A DNA stretch of 15,395 nt, taken from Candidatus Krumholzibacteriia bacterium. GTDB lineage: Bacteria > Krumholzibacteriota > Krumholzibacteriia > LZORAL124-64-63. This document shows positions 8,001-13,973 of the stretch, piece after piece. Under the pieces are notes generated by a model. That model saw nothing but the letters and a program-made list of their open reading frames with translations, ran no database searches and was not told the DNA's origin. The stretch lies in NCBI GenBank assembly GCA_030632925.1, contig DAOVTU010000011.1, positions 1-15,395 of the forward strand. The letters are read 5' to 3'. The position numbers were made by a program, and so were the translations under genes. Each line of letters begins with the position of its first letter. The stretch's first letter is position 1.

Positions 8001-8311
8001 TGCGCACCTGGGGTGGTTCGACCGGTATCGAGGCTCATCAGGACATGATGGACGGCGGTGGCACGACGCCGCCGCAGTTCGGCCTGTACGCGTTGGACGG
8101 CACCTGGCCCATCGAGGGCTGGGGCGTGGAGCCGGACATCGTGGTGCTCAACGTGCCCAATGATGTTGTGGCCGGCAAGGATGCCCAACTGGATTACGCC
8201 ATCGACTACCTGCTGAAGCAGTTGGCCGACAGCAACGGCAAGTGGGATATACCGGCAGTGCCGAGTTATCCGGATAAGGCGAAGCCGCGGATGAGCAAGA
8301 CTCAGTATTAG
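5018..8311 (+). CDS. Exported tricorn-like S41 serine protease
   Basis: The 1097-residue protein has the tricorn protease layout. It runs from a signal peptide (VKRLLLVSLLLLSVV...AVAA, cleavage near residue 24) into TolB/PD40-type beta-propeller repeats (LWLVPVAGG, FSPDGTRLAF, WSPDGRWIALIS, FSPDGQYLYFLS; about 25-530). An acidic linker (DDEDEKKDED, about 552-561), a C1 domain, a PDZ domain (about 770-870, EAGDYLIAIDGVPV) and an S41 catalytic C2 domain follow. Candidate catalytic residues are His750 (NIGHTY), Ser975 (DTYSNGEFF) and Glu1033 (PIEGWGVEPDIV). They match the order and spacing of His746, Ser965 and Glu1023 of Thermoplasma tricorn; the Ser745 equivalent is Gly749. Start: GTG 5018 with GGAGG six bases upstream. 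The open frame reaches 4958, but that extension crosses the hairpin and would bury the signal peptide. It probably degrades peptides in the periplasm. Transcribed alone, with a strong terminator after. Confidence 0.93.
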   Translation: MKRLLLVSLLLLSVVGTAAVAAETAPGYVLRYADVTADQIVFTYEDDLWLVPVAGGDAHRITSHAGRELSAKFSPDGTRLAFTADYDGGGDVYVMDARGGVPQRLTYHPSGGTVLDWTADGQSVIFTSNREAPMYSSELYTIPADGGMAVRLPVDRGALASMAPDGSGLAFNRFGRHTRTWKRYQGGNAQDVWVLDFASGDISQLTDWTGSDQFPMWGDGAIYFNSDREDGNLNIYRYDTTSKATTRLTNYTDYDVKWPSYGDGKVVFQYGPGLSVLDTATGKAAPVAINVPTDRRHLREELVSVEPRDGAFCLSPAGERAIVVGRGEVLNLPTDKGDALNLTRTNDSREKNAAWSPDGRWIALISDRTGEEQVYLVDQRGEKEWKQLTKGNFGYTNQLAWSPDSKYLVFSDKFMKLHLVDAASGATKEIAHSDYDDAWERWGIMDYVWSRDSRWLAYTGQTHNMNEAIFLYDTKGGKTHKLTDEMTNDWSPSFSPDGQYLYFLSNRTFHPTMGRQDQNHIFLKLAKPYLFVLRDGVRSPFHGDDVAVTAGDDEDEKKDEDTATVIDFDGLSSRLLVCDGVDAGNYFRLTAVKGGFLMLDKKDYEFLKYQNVDDGTGGSLDLLKYSLEDKEAESILDGIANYHLSADGKQLIYRAGSQYGMVSATKGGKVGDGKIDLGAVKLRVDRLEEYPQIFAEAWRIQRDWFYDKDMHGVDWQAMYDKYAPFVAGCGTRGDLNYLIGEMISELNIGHTYIFGGDYEDGAARVGTGALGAVFTAEKGKDYYRISEILPGVSWDTRYRSPLAAPGVPIEAGDYLIAIDGVPVKVGDNVYELLIDKGRQMVSLTTNSSASPKGAVITRVRALRSEMGLRYRDWVDGNLDHVTQATDSRIGYIHLPNMGENGLVEFGRSYYPQTWKDALIIDDRYNGGGFVGDMIIDRLERVMWAMTQPREGKNGTNPERVQHGPVVVLIDGDTYSNGEFFAEAIKTLGLATTIGVRTWGGSTGIEAHQDMMDGGGTTPPQFGLYALDGTWPIEGWGVEPDIVVLNVPNDVVAGKDAQLDYAIDYLLKQLADSNGKWDIPAVPSYPDKAKPRMSKTQY

Positions 8312-8326
8312 GCTGTGTTTGACGGA

Positions 8327-8356
8327 GGGCCCCGGCTTAGGTCGGGGCCCTTTTTT
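8327..8356 (+). terminator. Strong intrinsic terminator after the protease gene
   Basis: A 10-bp stem GGGCCCCGGC (8327-8336) / GTCGGGGCCC (8341-8350), with one G-U pair and a TTAG loop, is followed directly by TTTTTT (8351-8356). It begins 16 bp after the TAA of the tricorn-like gene. The reading frame of the next gene is open back through this hairpin, which argues against any start for that gene before about 8357. Confidence 0.93.
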
Positions 8357-8444
8357 GGGGATGGACATGGGGGGTGAGATTGCTCATGATGTGATAGGGC
8401 AGGTGCTGAAGGTGTATTTAAGACCATTGATGAGGGAGCAGTTC

Positions 8445-8825
8445 GTGCCTGAAAAACATATTTTTGAGTATATCGAAAAAATTACCGTAATCCGCTTCGC
8501 CGAAGAACCAACAGTAGCGGATACAAAAGAGATTATTGATATACTTGCAAAAAATGAATCATACCATTTGCGATTGTGGGATATGAGCAGGATCCAGTTT
8601 GATTTCACAATGGATGAAATTCGTGCCATCGCAAAATATGGGAAATCGAGATTTCCGGAAAAGAACTTTTTTGCAGCCGTGGCGCCGGAAGACCTCGCTT
8701 TCGGAAAGCTCCGGGCATTCGAGGTGTACCGCGCAGAAGAAGGCCACTCAGATGTCAGAGTCTTTCGAACAGAGTCGGAAGCGATCGAGTGGTTGAGTCT
8801 TCAACACAAGTATTTGGGCCCCTGA
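8445..8825 (+). CDS. SpoIIAA/STAS-like small protein
   Basis: This 126-residue soluble protein resembles the small SpoIIAA-like (STAS-fold) family that is common and poorly understood in bacteria. Visible features are ITVIRFAEEPTVADTKEI, LRLWDMSRIQFDFTMDEI, then FFAAVAPEDLAFGKLRAFEVY and VRVFRTESEAIEWL at the end, the 'VFR...A..WL' ending typical of this group. Start: GTG 8445 is chosen because GAGGGAG (8432-8438) sits six bases upstream and the domain begins right after. ATG 8430 is a possible alternative with no ribosome binding site, and ATG 8361 would add residues coded next to the terminator. Codon use and base composition are clearly more A/T-rich than in the protease upstream, which suggests a different history. 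No partner kinase or sigma factor gene lies beside it. Function unknown; family assignment from pattern only. Confidence 0.7.
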   Translation: MPEKHIFEYIEKITVIRFAEEPTVADTKEIIDILAKNESYHLRLWDMSRIQFDFTMDEIRAIAKYGKSRFPEKNFFAAVAPEDLAFGKLRAFEVYRAEEGHSDVRVFRTESEAIEWLSLQHKYLGP

Positions 8826-8878
8826 ACGGGTGGCCATAGGCGTACCCTGAATTGACTCAAACAGAAAGTTTTGACCAG

Positions 8879-9544
8879 ATGAAAACCCTGGGACTCAGCC
8901 TGGCTCTTTGCCTCCTGTTCCTCACCGGAACGATCGGGTACGCAGTCGATGATCCAGCACCCGCTCGCCACGTTATATATCTGCACGGGTGGATAGTCCA
9001 GAACCAACAGGACCCACGGCCGCGTCATCCGGAATTCGGTTTCTATGAGCTTGAAGAGATACTCGCAGTCTTCAGCGAGCAGGGCTTCAAAGTGAGCGGT
9101 GAGATCAGGCCCAGAGCCGCGACAATGGATGAATCGGCCGACCATGTTGTGGCGCAGATTGAAGGCCTTATCGAATCCGGTGTCCCAGGCAGTTATGTGA
9201 CCGTGGTAGGTGCATCCATGGGAGCGGGCATCGCCCTACTTGCATCGGAACGGTTGGGAAATCCCGATGTCCGGTTTGCAGTTCTCGGCACCTGTATTGT
9301 GACAAGCTTCAACCGGATTGTGGAACAGGAAGGAAACGGACCGCAGGGTCACATCCTTGCGATTCGTGAAGTCCAAGACAGGGTCACCAGTCCTTGTCCG
9401 GCTTTGGCTGCCGCCTCGAATGGCCATTTCCCTGACGATATGCGGGAGATTGTCGTGGATACTGGACTAGATCATGGATTCCTGTACAGGCCGATACCCG
9501 AATGGATAGATCCAGTTCTGAAGTGGGTGATGGCAGGAGAATAA
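8879..9544 (+). CDS. Secreted alpha/beta hydrolase
   Basis: The 221-residue protein starts with a Sec signal peptide (MKTLGLSLALCLLFLTGTIG, cleavage probably GYA|VDD near residue 22). The mature part shows an alpha/beta-hydrolase pattern. It has the oxyanion-side strand HVIYLHGW (31-38) and the nucleophile elbow VVGASMGAGIAL (G-A-S-M-G, Ser113). A likely acid is Asp167 in REVQDRVTSPC, and His199 in TGLDHGFLYRP completes the triad. The length is short, with little room for a lid domain, so an esterase or thioesterase-like activity on small substrates is plausible but not shown. Start: ATG 8879 gives a clean signal peptide, although the ribosome binding site is weak (AGAAAG, rather distant). 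A TTG at 8852 would add nine residues in front. It lies 53 bp after the SpoIIAA-like gene and 51 bp before the frameshifted gene. Confidence 0.78.
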   Translation: MKTLGLSLALCLLFLTGTIGYAVDDPAPARHVIYLHGWIVQNQQDPRPRHPEFGFYELEEILAVFSEQGFKVSGEIRPRAATMDESADHVVAQIEGLIESGVPGSYVTVVGASMGAGIALLASERLGNPDVRFAVLGTCIVTSFNRIVEQEGNGPQGHILAIREVQDRVTSPCPALAAASNGHFPDDMREIVVDTGLDHGFLYRPIPEWIDPVLKWVMAGE

Positions 9545-9595
9545 GAGCGGATGGTTCGGCAGGCGCCACCAAACTGCTTCAGCGATTAGAACAAT

Positions 9596-9969
9596 ATGAA
9601 AGTCCCGTATCTGGTGATTATGATCCTGACGGCAGCATTCCTCGCCGCAGTTCCCGATGCCCAAGCCCAACAGTCCTCCGCCATCGGCTTCACCTCCGAA
9701 GCCATCTCCGACACCATGTGCATCGGTGCGGCCGACTTCAACCGCAAGCTGACTCTCTGGTTGGTCAACGCCACCAACCCGGATTTTGGATCCGAAGGGT
9801 TGCGGCCGATGGCGGTGCCGTGCCCGGAGCGATCTCATTTGTCGACGCTGATGATCCCAGCACATCCGGTGTCGTGGCAACCGCCAATGGCGCCTATGCC
9901 GTTTACGAATTTGTCATCGTGGCAACCGAACACGAATCCTGGGGCTCGGTCAAAGCCCTGTATCGGTAG
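9596..9969 (+). pseudogene. Small secreted protein broken by a -1 frameshift
   Basis: From ATG 9596 the frame codes a signal peptide (MKVPYLVIMILTAAFLAAVP, DAQA|Q cleavage) and about 45 mature residues ending ...NATNPDFGSEG at 9799. The same frame then turns into proline- and serine-rich text that runs through the terminator into the opposite gene. The sensible continuation is in the -1 frame from 9799: VAADGGAVPGAISFVDADDP...SVKALYR, stopping at TAG 9967-9969 just before the terminator. Joined, they make a 124-residue exported protein. One missing G in the GAAGGGTTG stretch (9794-9802) would explain this. I do not recognise the family. It could be a real decaying gene or an assembly error. 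The ribosome binding site is weak. Base composition returns to GC-rich here. Confidence 0.6.
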
Positions 9970-9973
9970 CCCT

Positions 9974-10010
9974 AAAAACCGGCCACCAAGTCCGAGGACT
10001 CGGTGGCCGG
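9974..10010 (-). terminator. Intrinsic terminator of the surface-protein gene, shared with the convergent genes
   Basis: The stem CCGGCCACC (9979-9987) / GGTGGCCGG (10002-10010) is perfect. It continues inward past one A/C mismatch with AGTC/GACT around a CGAG loop. On the minus strand it is followed by TTTTT (9978-9974), 18 bp after the TAA of the sorting-domain gene. On the plus strand the downstream run is only CTATCTCTCC, so termination in that direction would be weaker. Confidence 0.88.
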
Positions 10011-10028
10011 CTATCTCTCCTCCAATAC

Positions 10029-13000
10029 TTACTTCACCAAAGCCATTTTCTGCACTTTGGATTCGCCATTCATCCGTGCTTCGTAGAAATACACCCCGCT
10101 GGACACATTGGCGCCCGCGTCGTTGGTGCCGTCCCACATCACGAAGTCGCTGGCTTCAACGCGGCCGTCGATCAGCGTCTTGACCAGTTCGCCACGCACA
10201 CTGAAGATTTTCAGGCTCAGGCGTCCGGGCGCCTTGATCTGATAATCGATCCGGGTGGTGGGGTTGAACGGGTTGGGGTAGTTCGAAATTGCGAACGCCT
10301 TGGCCACGGGCACCGACGTCACGTTTTCGGGAGCGCCGGCGACACCGAAGTAGCTCAGCACGTTTTCCAACACCTGGACCCTGGCGGCCAGAGGCGCATT
10401 GACCTTGGCGTTGGGGGCGGTGTAGAGGTAGCGCATGTCATACGGCATCGAGATCACCTTGTTGGTCGAGTTGTAGATGTTCAACGTCGCGGCCGAAAGA
10501 GCGTAAGCTCCCGGATTGCCGTTGGGGTCGCTGAACTCGGCCAGACGGGTGGCGCTCGCGCGGGTGGTCACACCATCAAAGGTGTTGATCTGCAGGCAGC
10601 CACCATAGGCGATCCAGCTGCTGACCGTTTGGAAGACCGGGTTGCCGGGCACAGCGTGCACCAGCGGCGCGGTCTGATTGCCGATGAACGAACGGACGTC
10701 CGGAGTAGTCACGTTCTGACCCATGACCGTCTCGAGGAAGGTCACACCCGAAGATCCGGCGTTGATGCCCAGATCACTGGCCATGCTGTCACCGGTCAGG
10801 AACAGGCCCTTGTTGCCAGTGGACATCCAGTTCAACAGGGCGCTGATATCATCACCCGGGTCGACGGTGAAGTCGCCATTGGAGATGGTGTTGACCGCCA
10901 TGTCGCCCGACGTGTAGAGCATGTTGTCGTAGTGCTCGAGAGCCAGACCACTGGTGCGGCCACCGATACCATTGCCAACGCCGGAATCGGGACGGTTGGT
11001 GTAGTAGATGTCATAGTCAACGCCAGCTACGAAGCCTAGGTTGTCCAAAGCACCGTACCACTCGTTTTCGCCGCCGCGGTTGGCAAAGTCATTCCAGAAC
11101 AGCATGCCGGGCACCTCGAAGCCACCAAAGCCATCATCACTGATGGTCGGCAACGCATGTACCACAAAGCTGCTGTTGTAGGCCTGGGGATTGCTGAAGT
11201 CGCCGAAGCCGACAATATTCGCCGGCAAAGTGGAGTACTGCACATCGCCCGCCACGTCGTCGCCGGCGCGGATGTAGTAATGCAGAACGTCACCCGGGAA
11301 CAGCAGGCCGGTGTCCGGCAGGTCGAAGGCCCATTTTGCCGGATCGGGAATACCGGTGCCCGGATCGGCAGGTACACCCAATGCAATGCCCGCGGTGGGG
11401 GCCGAACGGAACGTGTCAAAGACGGGATTCGCGTCAATGACGTAGTGCAGTTCGGGCGATCCGGCCAGGCTGGCGCCGGTCCGCACGGGCACGATGTCGA
11501 TCACGGTCGAATCACCCGGGTCGTTGCGCAGGTGCGCGGGCAGCGAAATGTTCTGCGCCGCATCGAAACGCACGTGCATCGAAGCGAGATCCAGGAAGTT
11601 GATGGCATCGACTTCGGGGAAGTTGTCGTTGGCAATGCGCAACTCGTTGGTCGTCATGCCCGGTCCGCTGAAGGGGTATACCTGCAACGAAATGTTGTCC
11701 AGATAGGGTGCCGGGTAACCATCGTTACCGGTCCAACCCCAGATAAACCCTGCTTCCCAGACGCCTACCTGAACCTGAACATGGGTGCGACCAGGTTCCA
11801 TCAAATCGGTGACGGGGAAGTTCTCGCGGAAGTAATCGCCGTCGCCAAAATAGACGCCGTTGCGGTCTCTCCAGAGTGCGGTTTCGGTGGCGGCCAGGGA
11901 AGTGCCCGAGCGCACGCCAAATTCGTAGAATATACCCGGTGCGTCAGCCGACAGATCCTCGTGCCGGAACACGTCAAACTCAAGCAGGATGCCATCAAAG
12001 CTGGCGTTGGGCCAATCCATGATCGGCGAGTTGGCCATGTTGCGGACCTGGAAATCCGGACCAGCCAGGCCACCGACCGTATTGACGATATAGCCAGAGG
12101 GGCCATAGCACCAGTTGACGCAATCGGAGCCACCGGTGCCCGGGGCCACGATGCCGTCGTCGATAAAGGCGATCTGGTTGGAGTAGTTGGTGCGGCAGGG
12201 ATCAACATCCTCGAGGCCACTCCAGAGTTGGGTGAAATCGCCCACGCCGGGAGGGAACTCGATGGCCCAGTCGCCCAGGGTTCCGTCCTGGAAATCAACG
12301 AAGTTGACGAGGTCGGCCTGTCCGGATTGGCTCACCGTGATCGAGATGTCGTCGACCTGGCAGGCGCCGGCGGTGGCCCCGGAGCAGTCGGCATCGGACC
12401 AACCACCATCGGACTGCACGCGGAACATGACCACGACATCGGTGCCACCGACAAATTCGGAGGGCAGGTACGATGCACTTTGAGCAATGGTGGTGCTGCC
12501 AATTCCGTCCCAGGACTGCAAGTCGGTGAAGCCGACCTGGCCTTCGACCTGGGTGCTGAGGTAGGTGTAGTCATAGCCGGGTTCGGTGTCGTACTGCAGG
12601 GTCGCGCCAATGGCAATGCTGGCGACACTCGCAGGGTCAGACACGGCCAGACGCAATACCAGCAGGTCGTGCCAGTTGTTGCCGTAGCCGCCGTCCACGT
12701 CCAGGGAATCGTTACAGGTGACGAGGGTGATGTCGCCACACCAGGCCGCCAGATTGCTGACTATTGCCTGATTGTAATTGCTGACCTGCCAGTGGGATTC
12801 GTCCGTCTGGGTCAGGTCCTCGGAGGTCCATCCGTTCCATCCGGCTTCGAAGTCGCCCAGGTAGGCGGCTCCTGATCCGGTTCGTCCCATGAGCTGGATC
12901 GTGTCTCCGGCGGCCTTGGCCATGTCGACGCTTCCGCCGACTATGGTATTGTCTCCCTTGAGGTAACGAGGCGCCTCTTCTGCCCAGGAGTTCAGGGCCA

Positions 13001-13040
13001 GGATCATTATCACGATCGCGAAAATTGATAGTTTCTTCAT
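10029..13040 (-). CDS. Large secreted surface protein with C-terminal FlgD-like/T9SS-type sorting domain
   Basis: The 1003-residue protein has a signal peptide (MKKLSIFAIVIMILALNSWA|EE). Two jelly-roll-like modules follow: one at about 60-240 (GDFEAGWNGWTSEDLTQTDE...WCGD...GYGNNWHDLL) and one at about 246-475 (VDFQDGTLGDW...). Next comes a beta-rich segment (about 476-640), then a region at 645-904 that looks like a class I glutamine-amidotransferase-type alpha/beta fold (YDNMLYTSGDM, ISALLNWMSTGNKGLFLTGDS). No catalytic Cys is evident at the elbow, where Asp-Ser stands. The last 84 residues (from 920, NYPNPFNPTTRIDYQI...SSGVYFYEARMNG...KMALVK) are the FlgD-Ig-like/type A sorting domain of FCB-related phyla, implying export across the outer membrane and attachment or release. 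Several Cys pairs (W100-C101, C109, C219, C227) suggest disulphides. ATG 13040 has GGGGGAG four bases upstream. The binding target is unknown. Confidence 0.88.
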   Translation of the reverse strand: MKKLSIFAIVIMILALNSWAEEAPRYLKGDNTIVGGSVDMAKAAGDTIQLMGRTGSGAAYLGDFEAGWNGWTSEDLTQTDESHWQVSNYNQAIVSNLAAWCGDITLVTCNDSLDVDGGYGNNWHDLLVLRLAVSDPASVASIAIGATLQYDTEPGYDYTYLSTQVEGQVGFTDLQSWDGIGSTTIAQSASYLPSEFVGGTDVVVMFRVQSDGGWSDADCSGATAGACQVDDISITVSQSGQADLVNFVDFQDGTLGDWAIEFPPGVGDFTQLWSGLEDVDPCRTNYSNQIAFIDDGIVAPGTGGSDCVNWCYGPSGYIVNTVGGLAGPDFQVRNMANSPIMDWPNASFDGILLEFDVFRHEDLSADAPGIFYEFGVRSGTSLAATETALWRDRNGVYFGDGDYFRENFPVTDLMEPGRTHVQVQVGVWEAGFIWGWTGNDGYPAPYLDNISLQVYPFSGPGMTTNELRIANDNFPEVDAINFLDLASMHVRFDAAQNISLPAHLRNDPGDSTVIDIVPVRTGASLAGSPELHYVIDANPVFDTFRSAPTAGIALGVPADPGTGIPDPAKWAFDLPDTGLLFPGDVLHYYIRAGDDVAGDVQYSTLPANIVGFGDFSNPQAYNSSFVVHALPTISDDGFGGFEVPGMLFWNDFANRGGENEWYGALDNLGFVAGVDYDIYYTNRPDSGVGNGIGGRTSGLALEHYDNMLYTSGDMAVNTISNGDFTVDPGDDISALLNWMSTGNKGLFLTGDSMASDLGINAGSSGVTFLETVMGQNVTTPDVRSFIGNQTAPLVHAVPGNPVFQTVSSWIAYGGCLQINTFDGVTTRASATRLAEFSDPNGNPGAYALSAATLNIYNSTNKVISMPYDMRYLYTAPNAKVNAPLAARVQVLENVLSYFGVAGAPENVTSVPVAKAFAISNYPNPFNPTTRIDYQIKAPGRLSLKIFSVRGELVKTLIDGRVEASDFVMWDGTNDAGANVSSGVYFYEARMNGESKVQKMALVK

Positions 13041-13054
13041 GATTCTCCCCCATC

Positions 13055-13069
13055 GTTGATGACATCAAC
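13055..13069. promoter_or_regulatory. Perfect inverted repeat GTTGATG-A-CATCAAC, possible operator
   Basis: Seven-base arms with a single central base lie immediately upstream of the Shine-Dalgarno of the surface-protein gene (14 bp from its ATG). As DNA it has the symmetry of a dimeric repressor site. As RNA it could fold as a six-base stem with a three-base loop next to the ribosome binding site. No regulator gene lies in the window. Confidence 0.4.
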
Positions 13070-13263
13070 AAATGGTTTACAAGCTGGTGATGTGCGGCCT
13101 GAAGGGATGGGGCTTCATCCGCACGATGCGAATGACAAGAAGGATCCACCGATAAGGTGCAGCTTGAACTGCTACGGTGTGAAGGCTCCTTTACCAACTG
13201 GAGGGAGGTTGACCGGGTGAACAAAACGTCAAGTGCAGGATACAGGCGCACACCACGTTTCAG

Positions 13264-13286
13264 AAAAATCCCGGTGGCCGGGTTTT
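13264..13286. repeat. Inverted repeat with A-run and T-run flanks
   Basis: CCCGG (13270-13274) and CCGGG (13278-13282) pair around a TGG loop, with AAAAA before and TTTT after. This looks like a short, symmetrical, terminator-like hairpin. No gene ends nearby on either strand, so its role is unclear. It could stop upstream noise from reaching either divergent gene, or be the relic of an earlier gene end. Confidence 0.35.
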
Positions 13287-13375
13287 CCCAAAACGCGTGC
13301 ACGAATGCATCGCGGATTGTGAGTGGAAAACAGCGACAGCGCACCTCAGGGGTAGCGGAAACTTCTTGTCGTTGT

Positions 13376-13417
13376 GAGTCGCATGAGTCGCTGTCAGGGA
13401 GGGAGTCGCTTTCGACT
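13376..13417. repeat. Three GAGTCGC direct repeats plus AGTCG/CGACT inverted repeat
   Basis: GAGTCGC occurs at 13376-13382, 13385-13391 and 13403-13409. The third copy also forms an inverted repeat AGTCG (13404-13408) / CGACT (13413-13417) around CTTT. The spacing is 9 then 18 bp between copies, so repeats one and three are 27 bp apart. The cluster sits about 75 bp upstream of the candidate -35 of the lipoprotein gene and could be an activator or repressor site. Confidence 0.4.
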
Positions 13418-13490
13418 GACGATAGGGTTACGGCAGGTGGCGGTCAATAGTTGCAGGAAAGTTTGAAATACTTTTTTGCATTGCACGCGA

Positions 13491-13519
13491 TGGACTTCGT
13501 TTGAAGTGTGCTTTATGAT
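13491..13519 (+). promoter_or_regulatory. Candidate sigma-70 promoter of the lipoprotein gene
   Basis: TGGACT (13491-13496; 4 of 6 to TTGACA) and TATGAT (13514-13519; 5 of 6 to TATAAT) are separated by 17 bp. An A/T-rich tract (13467-13478) lies upstream. Predicted transcription start is about 13526, leaving a leader of about 48 bases before the ATG at 13574. Confidence 0.5.
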
Positions 13520-13573
13520 CCAAAAACAAATTCAGTGAGATTATTGACGAATTCCAGACGAAGAGGGAGAACC

Positions 13574-13972
13574 ATGAATATCAAGAACAGTGTTGCTGCC
13601 GTAGTGTTGATTGTACTCGTTGCCAGCCTGTCCGGCTGCGGCAGCCAACCAGAACCCAACACCGGCTTCACGGCCACCGACGACATGCATCTCCTGCTTG
13701 ACCGGGTGACCCGCACCCTGGCCGGTGTGCGTAATACCGCGACCGCAGAGGAGGCGCAGCCGGTGCTGGAGATGATCAGCGAAGAATTCGACATCATCAT
13801 TGACCGGTTGCCGAACCTGACCGAGGCCGGCCGGGCGGAAATCTCCGAACAGGCCACACGGGCCCTGCCCGGCCTGCGGGACAACGCGCGCCGCATCAAC
13901 AACAGCGAGGGAATTGATTTGCTTGGCCCAACGATGAACACCCTGGTGGGACAACTCAGCCAGATGCTCTAG
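13574..13972 (+). CDS. Small lipoprotein of unknown function
   Basis: The 132-residue protein has a lipoprotein signal peptide (MNIKNSVAAVVLIVLVASLSGC) with lipobox L-S-G-C at Cys22. It is therefore probably lipidated and held at the outer membrane or the periplasmic face of the inner membrane. The mature part is short and helical in character. It runs through DDMHLLLDRVTRTLAGVRN, then LEMISEEFDIIIDRLPNLTEAG, then LPGLRDNARRINN and LGPTMNTLVGQLSQML. There is no enzymatic motif. I do not recognise the family. ATG 13574 is selected over upstream in-frame starts (13508) because AGAGGGAG lies just before it and the signal peptide then starts at residue 1. It ends one base before the convergent phosphatase gene, so the two transcripts must overlap or share termination. 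Confidence 0.75.
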   Translation: MNIKNSVAAVVLIVLVASLSGCGSQPEPNTGFTATDDMHLLLDRVTRTLAGVRNTATAEEAQPVLEMISEEFDIIIDRLPNLTEAGRAEISEQATRALPGLRDNARRINNSEGIDLLGPTMNTLVGQLSQML

Positions 13973-13973
13973 A

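Larger units (their letters stand above)
13041..13573. other. 533-bp non-coding divergent spacer
   Basis: It separates the surface-protein gene (-) from the lipoprotein gene (+). Reading frames here are short, without plausible starts or protein-like composition. It holds the 15-bp inverted repeat at 13055-13069 and a CCCGG/CCGGG hairpin flanked by A-run and T-run at 13264-13286. It also holds three GAGTCGC repeats at 13376-13409 and a candidate promoter at 13491-13519. The promoter of the surface-protein gene should lie here, but I see no convincing -35/-10 pair for it. Confidence 0.7.

Noticed and set aside
6221..8368. 715-codon open frame on the minus strand inside the protease gene
   Set aside because: It is antisense to the clear tricorn-like coding region, its composition (His/Val/Gln-rich) is that of a GC-rich shadow frame, and it contains no recognisable domain.
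8319..8444. N-terminal extension of the SpoIIAA-like gene
   Set aside because: It would start in or beside the protease terminator stem; the better ribosome binding site and the family start point favour 8445.
9800..10183. Frame-1 continuation of the small secreted protein to 10183
   Set aside because: It reads through the terminator hairpin and over 150 bp into the opposite gene with low-complexity Pro/Ser/Arg-rich sequence; the -1 frame is more protein-like.
11157..12875. 572-codon plus-strand open frame inside the surface-protein gene
   Set aside because: Shadow frame of GC-rich coding DNA; the opposite strand has a signal peptide, repeated modules and a sorting domain, while this frame has none.
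13200..13232. TTGACG on the minus strand (13232-13227) as a -35 for the surface-protein gene
   Set aside because: The sequence 17 bp further on is ACCTCC, which cannot serve as a -10, and other spacings give nothing better.
13376..13409. CRISPR-like array
   Set aside because: The repeats are only 7 bp with 2-11 bp between them; too short and too irregular, and no cas gene is present.
13157..13450. 97-codon plus-strand frame in the divergent spacer
   Set aside because: Starts without a ribosome binding site, the translation is Arg/Ser-rich with no pattern, and it covers the repeat cluster.
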